Origin: Polyangiaceae bacterium
Lineage (GTDB): Bacteria; Myxococcota_A; Polyangia; Polyangiales; Polyangiaceae
DNA length: 64,000 nucleotides
Reading direction: 5' to 3'
Assembly (NCBI GenBank): GCA_947475525.1
Contig: CANJMI010000002.1
Coordinates: 186,001 to 250,000, forward strand
The notes below the pieces were generated by a model that ran no database searches, had not been told where the DNA came from, and saw only the letters and a list, made by a program, of their open reading frames with translations. Position numbers and translations under genes: made by a program. Of the stretch, positions 17,508 to 26,339 are shown piece after piece. The stretch's first letter is position 1; each line of letters opens with the position of its first letter.

Positions 17508-18254
17508 TCAGTTGGTGTTCGCCGCGTTTATGAACATCGCTTTGAGCTCGGCGTAGTTCATCGGCACGCTGAGGTCGTGCGTCGTCAGGTTGTAGATGCC
17601 GATGACCTTGCTCGCGCCGTCGAGGAGCACGACGTCGCGGTAGCCAGGCTTCCAGTCTTGCCAGACGTTCGCCATCGCCGTCGCTTGGATCCAAGGCAAA
17701 ACCCTGCCCATCGTGACGGCGGCGTTGCCCGACTCATAGCCGATCTCATTCACACCGAGGATCTGGATCGGCACTTTGGTGCCCGCTGCCGTGAGGTCTT
17801 TTTGGAGGGTGTCGAGGTGACCAAACTGGCCACTGCAATAGCCTCAAGTGGAGTGTCCGAAATACCAACCCGAAACCTGCGTCGCGTAGTCCTTCGGAGA
17901 GACCGCCTGGTTGTAGCGAGGTGAGTTCGGGTTCACGTCGAGCGCGCTGAAGTCCGTCACGAGCCAACCGAGTGCGACCCCGGTCGCCATGCCGCCCGCG
18001 CCGCCCGTGCCGCTCACACTCGAAGTCGCGAGAAGCTGCCCACCTGCGCCGCCAGCATTGAAGCCACCCGTTCCGGGCGCGCCGCCGAGGCCTCCACCGG
18101 TCTGACCACCGGTTGTCGAGGAGGACGACACGGCAGAGCCGCTGCCCGTCGATGGGCCCGTAGGCGTCAGGCTCTGACGCTGCGATTCGGAGCACGCGAG
18201 CGCTAACGCTGCAGTCAGCGGCAGCACCACACCGAGTAAGGTTCGATGGTTCAT
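17508..18254 (-). CDS. Candidate selenoprotein: thioredoxin-like lipoprotein with UGA-Gly-Tyr-Cys
   Basis: Read through one UGA (17844-17846), the frame gives 248 residues. The signal peptide has lipobox LALAC (Cys21) and is followed by a Ser/Gly-rich linker to about residue 85. A redoxin-type domain then begins with LVTDFSALDVNPNSP. The UGA is codon 137 and is followed by Gly-Tyr-Cys140, so the frame shows U-x-x-C exactly at the thioredoxin active-site turn (WYFGHST-U-GYCSGQFG). The fold continues on both sides (VPIQILGVNE, YRDVVLLDG, IGIYNLTTHDL). A hairpin with a GU-containing loop follows 10-27 bases after the UGA. I infer selenocysteine insertion and a surface thiol/peroxide reductase. 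The alternative is a nonsense mutation of a Cys codon. The gene is convergent with the HEAT fragment. Confidence 0.75.
17817..17833 (-). promoter_or_regulatory. Candidate bacterial SECIS hairpin
   Basis: On the coding strand, GTGGCCAGTTTGGTCAC folds into GTGGCC(A)/(T)GGTCAC with one G-U wobble and loop AGTTT (or GTT if the A-U pair closes). The loop G is the 18th base after the UGA. Bacterial SECIS elements lie immediately downstream of the UGA with a short stem and a G/GU at the start of the apical loop at about this distance, as in E. coli fdhF. An outer three-pair extension across a small internal loop is also possible. Confidence 0.6.
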
Positions 18255-18454
18255 CGTGTTTCGCAGTGTAAGCGAACCACGCGGCAAGCGCACGCGTGGC
18301 GCTCCGCGGTAGCGCGGCGGCGGCTTTGAGCGCTACGTGTGGGCACCCTGACATCCCCCGCATACAGTGAATTTGTAGCCAGCTCTGCTCCAAGACCCGC
18401 TACCCTCGTCGCCATGTTGCCGGCTCGAGCTTCCGACCCCGCAGGTCGCGCACG
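18255..18454. other. Divergent intergenic region of the seleno-lipoprotein and T6SS operon
   Basis: These 200 bases lie between two divergent starts and must hold promoters for both the candidate selenoprotein and the T6SS spike operon. I see no convincing -35/-10 pair, sigma-54 site or operator palindrome. Confidence 0.4.
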
Positions 18455-19555
18455 ATGACCTTCCGACCCGAACGCGTGCTCGAGAACCATGCGCTTGCCC
18501 ACGCGCAGTGCTTCGTTCAGGACGATCCGGAAGGCCGCTCGTGTGCGGTCGTCGTTGCGCGTCTCACCTGGGAAGTCAGCCCTTACGGTCAGGCCGAGGT
18601 CGCGCTCGAACAACGGCCGATCCGTACGGAGACCTCGTGGACCCGCGGCGCCGCTAGTAGCGTTCGGTTTCCGAGTGACCGGGCGACGGCCAAACTCGGA
18701 ACGGACGTCATTTTGCTCGGTGCGGCTCACCCGCCCCCGCGAACGAACGGCACGGCGCCGCCGACCGAGGTCGATGTGCGATTTCGCATCGAGGCCGGTA
18801 ACCGAACCTTGCACAAGGCCGTACGCGCCTTCGGTAACCGCGTGTTCATGAAGAAATTGCTCGGGGTGGTTCCCGGTCCCGCGGAGCCGATCGTGGAGCC
18901 GGTGCCGCTCGTCTACGAGCTCGCCGAGGGAGGAACCGATTCACACGCCGAGCTGCGCCATCGCGTCCACCCCCTCAATCCGGTCGGCCGCGGCTACGGG
19001 CCGGAAGGCTCATTGGTTGGCACCGAGGCCCCGCGCATCGAGTCGCTCGAAGGCTCGCAGCCCGCCGGCTTCGGCGCGATAGCTCCGCAATGGCCACGCC
19101 GCCGCGCGCTCTATGGCACGACCGACGATCGCTATTATCGTCACCGCTACCCGGTGGCCCCCAGTGACTTCGACCGGCGCTTCACCTCCGACGCCCATCC
19201 CGACTTGTGGAGCGAGCTTCCGCTCTTCGGCAACGAGGCCGTCGAGGTGGTCGGCGCCGTGCCCGAAGGCGCGTGGCGCTACCGCTTGCCGCTCTACGCT
19301 CCGCGCTTCGACGTGACCCTCGATGGCGTCGAGACGCCTTGGCCGACTCACCTCGATACGTACCTCATCGACCTCACCGACACCGAGCGCCGCACGGTCG
19401 AGCTCTCTTGGCGGATCGCCGTACCGCTCCCGAAAAAGACCGAGCGCCTCGGCACGATCCGCGTGACCAACGGCACCGAGCTGCCGGCAGGGTTCTATCC
19501 CGGCCTCAGAGGCCGAATCGATCAGCATCGCCACGAGAAGGAAACGCGCCCATGA
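18455..19555 (+). CDS. DUF2169 family T6SS adaptor
   Basis: A 366-residue cytoplasmic protein and the first gene of the spike operon. It has the DUF2169 pattern: VVARLTWEVSP near the N-terminus, AKLGTDVILLGAAHPP, GNRVF, a central acidic part, PAGFGAIAPQWPRR, then LPLYAPRFDV and ELSWRI at the end. DUF2169 proteins are found with VgrG and PAAR/DUF4150 genes and are thought to help mount effectors on the spike. Its stop overlaps the vgrG start (ATGA at 19552). The degraded gene at 15504 is a paralogue and a second, more distant DUF2169 gene is at 29398. A direct role in secretion is inferred from family and context. Confidence 0.8.
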   Translation: MTFRPERVLENHALAHAQCFVQDDPEGRSCAVVVARLTWEVSPYGQAEVALEQRPIRTETSWTRGAASSVRFPSDRATAKLGTDVILLGAAHPPPRTNGTAPPTEVDVRFRIEAGNRTLHKAVRAFGNRVFMKKLLGVVPGPAEPIVEPVPLVYELAEGGTDSHAELRHRVHPLNPVGRGYGPEGSLVGTEAPRIESLEGSQPAGFGAIAPQWPRRRALYGTTDDRYYRHRYPVAPSDFDRRFTSDAHPDLWSELPLFGNEAVEVVGAVPEGAWRYRLPLYAPRFDVTLDGVETPWPTHLDTYLIDLTDTERRTVELSWRIAVPLPKKTERLGTIRVTNGTELPAGFYPGLRGRIDQHRHEKETRP

Positions 19556-21792
19556 CGGTCGACGCCGAGCTGCGACTCATCCTCGAGACACCCGAACCCC
19601 TCAGCGTCGTTGCGGCGCGGATTGACGAGCGAATCTCGACGCCGACGTCAGCCCGGCTCGAGATCGCGAGCGCGGTTCCGCTTCAACTCGACGAGGTGCT
19701 CGAGAAGGACGCGACGCTCGTCGTCGCCCCGTTCGGTTTCTCGGAGCGGCGCTGGACCTTGCGGGTAGGTCACGTGGATTTCATCCGCATCGTCGACGGC
19801 TCGCTCCGCTACGTCTTGCAGCTCTTTCCGGCGCTCTGGCTGCTGCGCTTCACCAAGAACTCGCGCAAATTCGTCGGCCTCTCGGCGAAGCAGATCGTCG
19901 CGCAGCTCCTCTCCGAGCACGCGATAGCGCACCGCTTCGAGCTCATGCGTGAGCCCGAGGTCCGAAAGTACTGCGTTCAGTACCACGAGACGAACCTCGA
20001 TTTTGTCCATCGGCTGCTCGAGTTCGAGGGAATTTACTACTCGTTCGAGGATGACGGCACGATGGTGCTCGCCGACAGGTCGGTTGGCGCGAGCGACGTG
20101 CCGGGTGAGAGCGTGTTCGATCTCGTCGAGGTCGGCGGGGCGATGCAGTGGACCCGTGTCGGCATCCGCGAGATAAAAAAAGGCCGCAAGGTGACGAGTG
20201 GAGCCGCGACGGTCAGCGATTTTAACTGGAAGAAGCCGAAGGCGAACCTGCTCGCGAGCGCGTCCGCGAAGGAGGACGCCGAGCTCGAAATCTACGATTA
20301 CCCGGTCGGTTTCCGTCGCTCCGATCAAGGGCCGATCTTGGCGCAGCGCAGGCTCGAGTCGTACCGTGTCGAGGCGACCCACGTGAAGGGCGCGGGCAAC
20401 GCTCACACCTTTGCGCCCGCGCGCGCGTTCACCTTCGGTCCGCTCGCGAGCACCCGGTTTGCCGGGGACTACCTGCTCGTCGGCGTCGTGCACGACTACA
20501 AGAACGGCAAGTTCCAGCAGACGATCGACGGTTCGACCGACGAGGGCATCACCTACGAGAACCGCTTCCACGCCATCCCGAAGGACGTCCCGTTCCGCCC
20601 GCCGCTCGTCACGCCCGAGCCGCACATCGCGGGCGTGCACACCGCGATGGTGCGCGGCCCCGCTGGCGAGGAGATCCACACCGACACTCACGGCCGCTTC
20701 CGCGCGCAGTTCCATTGGGACCGCGACGCGAATGGCAGCGACGCGGACTCGCGCTGGGTCCGCAATCTGCAAGAAACCGCGACGGGCATGGGACTCGCGC
20801 GTGTTGGGTGGGAGCAGAGCGTCGCCTACATCAATGGAGATCCCGATCGGCCGATCGGCATCGCGCGCAACATCAACGGCCACATGACACCCGAGTACAC
20901 GCAGCCCGCGAACAAAACGCGTCACACGATGAAATCACCGAGCTACCCAAGCTCGAGCGGCGGCTTCAACGAACTCCGGCTGGACGACGTTGCGGGCCTC
21001 ATGAAGATGGAATGGCACGCCGAGAAGGACCACGCGACCGCCGTCGACAACGACCGCACCGAGACCATCACCGGCAACGAAACCAAGTCCGTGGGGACCA
21101 ACTACGCGGCGACGGTCGGCAACGATCAGACGGTGTCGATCAAAGGCACCTTCAAGTGCAACATCGGCGGTGACGGCAGGCTCGGCGTCGAGGCGGATCG
21201 CGAAAAGACCGTAGGCGGCGACGAGACGATTAAGGTTACCGAGGTCTATTCCTACACGATCGGCGGCGACGATACCGAGAAGGTGACGGGCAACCGCAAG
21301 GTGGACGCGGCCGAAAAGAGTGGCTCTATCACCCGCCAGATCGCGAAGAGCTTCGAGCGGAAGGTCCGCGAGTGGGAGGTCAAAGGAACCGGCAACCTCG
21401 AGGTGCTCGTGCAGGACACGCTGACCGAGACGGTCACCGGGGCGAAGACGATCGAGGTGGAAAATGGCGGCATCGGCGTGCGCGTCGGCGGCAAGTTCGA
21501 CCTCAACGTGACGGGCAGCGCCATCCGCCACGTGACGAAAAACATGGGCTACTCCGCGAAGGAGACGACGGTCGACATCGTCGGCGGCGCCAAGTTTCAG
21601 AGCGGCGAGAAGATTGCGATCAACGGCGACAAAATCCTCCTCGAGGCGAAGACATCTCTCGAACTCAAGTCGGGCACAACGAGTCTGAAGCTCGAGCCAG
21701 GACAGCTGTCGACCCTCGGGAAAATGCTGATCGATGCTCCGAACGGCAAGGTGAAGTTCAGCGGCAGCCCCGACATTCTGACCAAGAAGTGA
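19552..21792 (+). CDS. vgrG: Type VI secretion spike protein VgrG (copy 1)
   Basis: A 746-residue protein; start ATG 19552 overlaps the DUF2169 stop. Residues of about 1-350 are the gp27-like hub (QYHETNLDFVHRLLEFEGIYY is the hallmark region). Residues of about 363-440 are the gp5-type OB fold (GEEIHTDTHGRFRAQFHWDR, then NGDPDRPIG). From about 480 there is a long beta-helix with repeated IGGD, VGND and KTVGG units forming the needle. VgrG trimers tip the T6SS tube and carry effectors. The C-terminus ends soon after the helix (SGSPDILTKK), so there is no fused effector domain. Confidence 0.9.
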   Translation: MTVDAELRLILETPEPLSVVAARIDERISTPTSARLEIASAVPLQLDEVLEKDATLVVAPFGFSERRWTLRVGHVDFIRIVDGSLRYVLQLFPALWLLRFTKNSRKFVGLSAKQIVAQLLSEHAIAHRFELMREPEVRKYCVQYHETNLDFVHRLLEFEGIYYSFEDDGTMVLADRSVGASDVPGESVFDLVEVGGAMQWTRVGIREIKKGRKVTSGAATVSDFNWKKPKANLLASASAKEDAELEIYDYPVGFRRSDQGPILAQRRLESYRVEATHVKGAGNAHTFAPARAFTFGPLASTRFAGDYLLVGVVHDYKNGKFQQTIDGSTDEGITYENRFHAIPKDVPFRPPLVTPEPHIAGVHTAMVRGPAGEEIHTDTHGRFRAQFHWDRDANGSDADSRWVRNLQETATGMGLARVGWEQSVAYINGDPDRPIGIARNINGHMTPEYTQPANKTRHTMKSPSYPSSSGGFNELRLDDVAGLMKMEWHAEKDHATAVDNDRTETITGNETKSVGTNYAATVGNDQTVSIKGTFKCNIGGDGRLGVEADREKTVGGDETIKVTEVYSYTIGGDDTEKVTGNRKVDAAEKSGSITRQIAKSFERKVREWEVKGTGNLEVLVQDTLTETVTGAKTIEVENGGIGVRVGGKFDLNVTGSAIRHVTKNMGYSAKETTVDIVGGAKFQSGEKIAINGDKILLEAKTSLELKSGTTSLKLEPGQLSTLGKMLIDAPNGKVKFSGSPDILTKK

Positions 21793-21841
21793 TGCGCCGA
21801 GAACCCGAAGAGCGCGACGCCGCCAGGAAAGACCTCCGCCA

Positions 21842-24106
21842 ATGAAACCAACCGAACAAGCGAGCTCCGCCGACATCGCCGCGCTTGCCGCGAGCCTCTT
21901 AGACGAGCACGTTGCCCTGACCATCGACGGCGTGCCCTACGAGGTGCTGACCCTCGACGGCAGCGAGAAGGTAAGCGCGCTCTTCCGCTTCGATGTGCTC
22001 TGCGCGGACGTGGCTTTCGGCATGGCGCCGAAGGACCTTCTCGGACGTTCGTGCGAGCTCGTGCTCCATGACAGTTTTGGTTTGCGCCGCTCGATCCAGG
22101 GCATGCTGACGGAAGCGCAGCGGCTCGTGCGCGACGAAGGCACGGCCGAGCTTCGCCTCGTTGTTCGGCCCAACATGTTTCCGCTCAGCTTGTCGCGTGA
22201 TAGCCGCGTCTTCAGCGACCTCTCGTTTCCGCAGATCATCGACCGCGTGCTCGAGAAGCTCCCGACCAAGCACCCTTATCGCTGGGACCTGACGAAGAAT
22301 TACCGCAGCCACATCTACACCGCGCAGTACCGCGAGGAAGACTGGACGTTCATCTCGAGGCTCCTCGAGGAAGAGGGCATCTACTACTGGTTCGATCACG
22401 AAGGTGACGACAGCGTGCTCGTTTTCTCGGACGATTCGGTGCATGCGCCTGCGCTCACCGGAGGCGCGCCGATTGAGTTTGCGCTCGAGACCGGCATGCT
22501 CGGTACGGGCGAGTTCATCCACGAATTAGCAAGCGAAGCGCACGCGAAGCCGACGCGCTTCACCGTCGCGTCGTTCGATCCATGGAACCCCGCGGTCAAA
22601 GTCACCGCGACCGAAGGTAAAGGCTTCCACGAGATCTACGACGCGCCAGGCGGCGGTCCGGAGAGCCCGGAGGTCTGCCGCGACCAGGCGAAAAAACGGC
22701 TCGAAATTGCGCTGTCTCACCGCGCCGGTGTCAGCGGCAACGCGTCGAGTATCCGCCTCGAGCCAGGTCGGATAGCCGAGCTCGTGAACCATCCGCTTTA
22801 CGACGGCCGCTACTTCGTAACCGAGGTCGTCTACGAGGCAAAGCAGCGGCGCGCGTTCGCCGGCACGGGTGGGGGTTACCGCTGCCACTTCGAGGCGATC
22901 CGCGAGAAGGTCGCCTTTCGACCCGAGGAGGTGACGTCGATAAGCCAGCAAGCCGGCATTCAAAGTGGGCGCGTCGTCGGTCCGCCGGGCGAAGAGATCC
23001 ACACCGACGATCGTGGTCGCGTGCGCGTGCAGCTCCACTGGGACCGCGAAGGCGCGTGGGATGACAAGGCCGGCAAATGGATGCGCGTCGCCCAGCGCGG
23101 GGTATCGATGTCGATGTCCTACCCGCGTGCCGGCTGGAACGTGATGGCCATGATGGAGGAAGGCAACGTCGACTCCCCGAGCATTCTCTCGCGCGTGCAC
23201 GACGCCGCCCATCCGCCGACGTACGCACTCCCCGACAACCAAACCCGCACGGTGTTTCGCACGGCGACGACCCCTGGCGGCGGCGGCGCGAACGAGCTGC
23301 GCTTCGAGGATTTGCAGGGGATCCAGGAGTTCTTCATCAACGCAAGCCGCGACATGAACTACCTCGCGAAGAACAATTTCGGCAGCGGTGTCGGACACGA
23401 TCAGACCCGCACGATAGGGCAAGATCAGCAGGTGTCGATCGGTACCTCGGTCGTCGATGACGTGAAGAACGACCAATCGGTCACCATCGGAAAAGACGAA
23501 GAGCTCGAGGTCGTCAGCGACCGCTCCAAAACCGTGGGGGGCAACGAGAAGGACGACATCACGGGGTCGCGGAAGCTCGAAATCGGATCGAACATCACCT
23601 ACGTCGTCAAGAAGAAGCGCGAGCTTACGGTGACCGGCAACGCGACGGAGACGGCCAAAGAGGGCCTTATCAAAGTGTCTGCCGCGAAGGCGGAGGTCAC
23701 GGTCTCGGCTGACGTCAAGCAGACGCTCGATGGCGTGATGTCCGAGGTGGTCACGCTCGACTCGAAGAAGACCGTCGGCGCCGGGAAGACCGAGACGTGC
23801 AAGCAAACGTACTCGATCGAGGTCAACGACACGCTCCACGAGGACATCGGCGCGCACATGTTGTTACAGGCCGACCAACACTTCATGGACGGCGCGGACA
23901 AGACCTCCGTCTGGACCGTGCAAGGCGGGCTCACGGCCTCGACGAAGCATCTCCACGTTCAGGCGAAGGAGGAAATCATCCTCAAAGTCGGCGCGAGCAG
24001 CATCGAGATAAACCAGCAGGGCGTCACCATTCGCGCGACCGCGTACAAACTCGACGACTCGGGAAGCCTCGTCACCATCACGCAACGCATCGATCGCAAC
24101 TCCTGA
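21842..24106 (+). CDS. vgrG: Type VI secretion spike protein VgrG (copy 2)
   Basis: A 754-residue VgrG of the same layout. The hub domain has QYREEDWTFISRLLEEEGIYY, the OB fold lies at about 375-455 (GEEIHTDDRGRVRVQLHWDR, SMSYPRAGWNVM), and the beta-helix at about 500-730 has repeated IGQD, IGKD and VGGN turns. It has an additional N-terminal stretch (about 20 residues) compared with copy 1 and clearly different sequence, so it is not a recent duplicate. It starts 49 bases after copy 1 in the same operon. There is no C-terminal extension large enough for an effector. Confidence 0.9.
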   Translation: MKPTEQASSADIAALAASLLDEHVALTIDGVPYEVLTLDGSEKVSALFRFDVLCADVAFGMAPKDLLGRSCELVLHDSFGLRRSIQGMLTEAQRLVRDEGTAELRLVVRPNMFPLSLSRDSRVFSDLSFPQIIDRVLEKLPTKHPYRWDLTKNYRSHIYTAQYREEDWTFISRLLEEEGIYYWFDHEGDDSVLVFSDDSVHAPALTGGAPIEFALETGMLGTGEFIHELASEAHAKPTRFTVASFDPWNPAVKVTATEGKGFHEIYDAPGGGPESPEVCRDQAKKRLEIALSHRAGVSGNASSIRLEPGRIAELVNHPLYDGRYFVTEVVYEAKQRRAFAGTGGGYRCHFEAIREKVAFRPEEVTSISQQAGIQSGRVVGPPGEEIHTDDRGRVRVQLHWDREGAWDDKAGKWMRVAQRGVSMSMSYPRAGWNVMAMMEEGNVDSPSILSRVHDAAHPPTYALPDNQTRTVFRTATTPGGGGANELRFEDLQGIQEFFINASRDMNYLAKNNFGSGVGHDQTRTIGQDQQVSIGTSVVDDVKNDQSVTIGKDEELEVVSDRSKTVGGNEKDDITGSRKLEIGSNITYVVKKKRELTVTGNATETAKEGLIKVSAAKAEVTVSADVKQTLDGVMSEVVTLDSKKTVGAGKTETCKQTYSIEVNDTLHEDIGAHMLLQADQHFMDGADKTSVWTVQGGLTASTKHLHVQAKEEIILKVGASSIEINQQGVTIRATAYKLDDSGSLVTITQRIDRNS

Positions 24107-24114
24107 GGCCACTC

Positions 24115-26331
24115 ATGCAAGACCCTCTCGTCTATCAGCTCGAGGTTGCCGGATTCGGCTTTCAGGTGCGGCGCGTCACCGGCGTTGAGGCGCTGTCTCT
24201 CCCGTGGCGCTTCGAGCTCGCGTTCGTGCTCGATCCGCAGACGATGCTCGGGTTGCCGGCCGACTTCGATCCGGACATCGTCATCAAGCGCGTGGCGACC
24301 CTATCGCTCGAGCGCGGCGGCAATGTCATCCGGCGCATCGAGGGCGTGATCACGGAGGCGGAGCTCTCTGCGTCGATTACGGGGCACCCCGAGGTCACCG
24401 TCGTCTTGGAGCCGGCCTTCGCGCTCTTGAAGCACCGCCGCGACGTTCGGATCCACCGCAACCTTACGGTCCCCGAAATAGCGAAGGAAGTGGCCGGTGG
24501 GCTCGGCGTCACCGTCGAGACGCGGCTTCAAGAGAGCTACGCACAGCGTCCGTATTCGGTGCAGTGGCGCGAGAGTGACTTCAACTACGTGAGCCGCCTC
24601 CTCGAAGACGAGGGGATCTTCTACTTTTTCACCGCCGAGGATGTGCTGGTCCTGGGCGACCATTCGAGCGCCTACGGAACGACCGGGCTCGAACTCCCGT
24701 TCCGTGATGCGGCAGGGTTGAACCTCAACGACGACGCCGTGCAAGCGCTCGGGACGCGGGCGGCCGTCACGCCGGGCAAGGTGACGCTCCGCGATTGGAA
24801 TACCGAGCACCCTAGTCTCGACATGGACGTCTCTCACAAGACCGCCGTCGAGTTCGGTCCAGAATGGTACGATTTTCCTGGCGAATACGAAGACTCGGGC
24901 GAGGGTAAACGCAAGGCGAAGCTCCACGCCGAGGCGCTCGATCGAACCGCGGCGGCCGTGATAGGGCGCACGACCGCGGGAGCGTTCGTCCCAGGCTCGA
25001 GGTTCGTGTTGACCGAGGCTCCTCTTGGAACCGAGCCGGGTGAGCTCGTGGTGCGCCGCGTGGTTCACGATTGGCAGCGCGACACGCAAGGCTTCGAGGT
25101 CGCGTTCGAGGCGGACGCGGGTGACATCACCTTCCGCCCGGCGCGCACCACCTTCGTTCCACGGATCATGAACCCGCTGACGGGCATCGTCTGCACCAAC
25201 GGCGAGGACATTCAGTGTGACCACTTCGGTCGCGTGAAGGTGCATTTTCACTGGGATCGCCTGCGCCCCTACGATGATGACTGCTCGCACTGGATCCCCG
25301 TCCTGCAAGACAACACCGGCGGTTCGTCGGCGATCCCACGCAAGGATTGGGAAGTGCTCGTTCACTTTCTCGAAGGCGATCCGGATAGGCCGATCGTCCT
25401 CGGTCGCGTGTTCAATGGTGATGACGTCTTCCGCGAGAAACTTCCTTACGCAAAAGACCGCTCGAGCCTCACGTCGCTCGCCAGTCCCAACCGTCGCACC
25501 GGCAACGAGATGCGCTTCGAAGACGCCGCCGGTCTCGAGCAGATTTTCATGCGTGCTCCGAAGGACATGAACCTCGTCGTCGGCAACGATCAGACGCAGT
25601 CGGTCGGCAATACGAATACCTCGATGGTCGGCAACGATGAGACGATTTCGATTGGCGGAGACTCGACCTGGAAGATCGGGGAGAACGAAGCCCGCTCCGT
25701 CGGCGCCAAGCAAACGTGGGACGTGACCAACAACCGCTCGAAGAAAATCGGCAAAGGCGACTCGAGCGCGGTCGCGAAGGATCACAAGCTCACGATCGGC
25801 GTCGACCACGAGCAAAAGGTGTTCGCCGACGTGAACTACGCCGCGGAGAATTTGAAGGAAGAGATCACGGGGAAGTTCACCGAGGAATACCGCGAAAAGC
25901 ACACGACCCAGATCGGCGGCGAGATGACGCTCACGATCGGCGGCGGACTCACGCAGAAGGCGAAGGGCTCCAAGGTGGAGCAGACGACGCGCGACCGGAC
26001 TGAGAAAATCACCGGCAATCACGCAGTCGAGACGAAGAGCGAGCTGCAGCTCCGCTGCTTCACCAAGCGCACGACCAAGGTAGGCGCGTCCTTCGAGGCA
26101 AAGGCGGGACAGATCCTCGCGCTGACCGGGGCGGAAAAGCACGAGCAGCATTCGCGGGACGCGTCGTGGAGCGCTTCGGCGGACATCACCCTCGTCGTCA
26201 CCGACGGCGGCTGCAACGAGTCCACGGTCCTCCTCTCGGGTGGCCTGATCACGATTCGCACGACGGGCGACGTCACGATCGCTATTACCGGACAGGGCGA
26301 CCACGCGGCCGGCAACTCGAGCCAAATCTGA
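24115..26331 (+). CDS. vgrG: Type VI secretion spike protein VgrG (copy 3)
   Basis: A 738-residue VgrG starting 8 bases after copy 2. The hub domain contains QWRESDFNYVSRLLEDEGIF and the OB fold (about 357-435) contains CDHFGRVKVHFHWDR and EGDPDRPIVLGRVFN. The beta-helix (about 470-710) has VGNDQT, VGNDETISIGGD and similar repeats, and the tail is glycine/serine rich. The OB fold differs from copies 1 and 2 (cysteine in place of the usual threonine region, different loop). Three divergent spikes in tandem suggest either hetero-trimers or alternative spikes for different cargo. Confidence 0.9.
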   Translation: MQDPLVYQLEVAGFGFQVRRVTGVEALSLPWRFELAFVLDPQTMLGLPADFDPDIVIKRVATLSLERGGNVIRRIEGVITEAELSASITGHPEVTVVLEPAFALLKHRRDVRIHRNLTVPEIAKEVAGGLGVTVETRLQESYAQRPYSVQWRESDFNYVSRLLEDEGIFYFFTAEDVLVLGDHSSAYGTTGLELPFRDAAGLNLNDDAVQALGTRAAVTPGKVTLRDWNTEHPSLDMDVSHKTAVEFGPEWYDFPGEYEDSGEGKRKAKLHAEALDRTAAAVIGRTTAGAFVPGSRFVLTEAPLGTEPGELVVRRVVHDWQRDTQGFEVAFEADAGDITFRPARTTFVPRIMNPLTGIVCTNGEDIQCDHFGRVKVHFHWDRLRPYDDDCSHWIPVLQDNTGGSSAIPRKDWEVLVHFLEGDPDRPIVLGRVFNGDDVFREKLPYAKDRSSLTSLASPNRRTGNEMRFEDAAGLEQIFMRAPKDMNLVVGNDQTQSVGNTNTSMVGNDETISIGGDSTWKIGENEARSVGAKQTWDVTNNRSKKIGKGDSSAVAKDHKLTIGVDHEQKVFADVNYAAENLKEEITGKFTEEYREKHTTQIGGEMTLTIGGGLTQKAKGSKVEQTTRDRTEKITGNHAVETKSELQLRCFTKRTTKVGASFEAKAGQILALTGAEKHEQHSRDASWSASADITLVVTDGGCNESTVLLSGGLITIRTTGDVTIAITGQGDHAAGNSSQI

Positions 26332-26339
26332 GACGACCC

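Noticed and set aside
17508-17774. The downstream part of the redoxin gene as a separate small gene starting at 17774
   Set aside because: It would begin inside a strand of the thioredoxin fold, lack the signal peptide and lose the active-site turn; the frame is continuous with the upstream part across the UGA.
21060-26000. Regular repeats in the vgrG genes as a possible CRISPR or DNA repeat array
   Set aside because: They are degenerate at the base level and follow the beta-helix repeat of the protein (IGGD, VGND turns).
24301-26325. Long open frame antisense to vgrG copy 3 (and similar ones opposite other genes)
   Set aside because: High-GC codon bias creates long antisense frames. It is Arg/His-rich with no recognisable domain, while the plus-strand VgrG is unambiguous.
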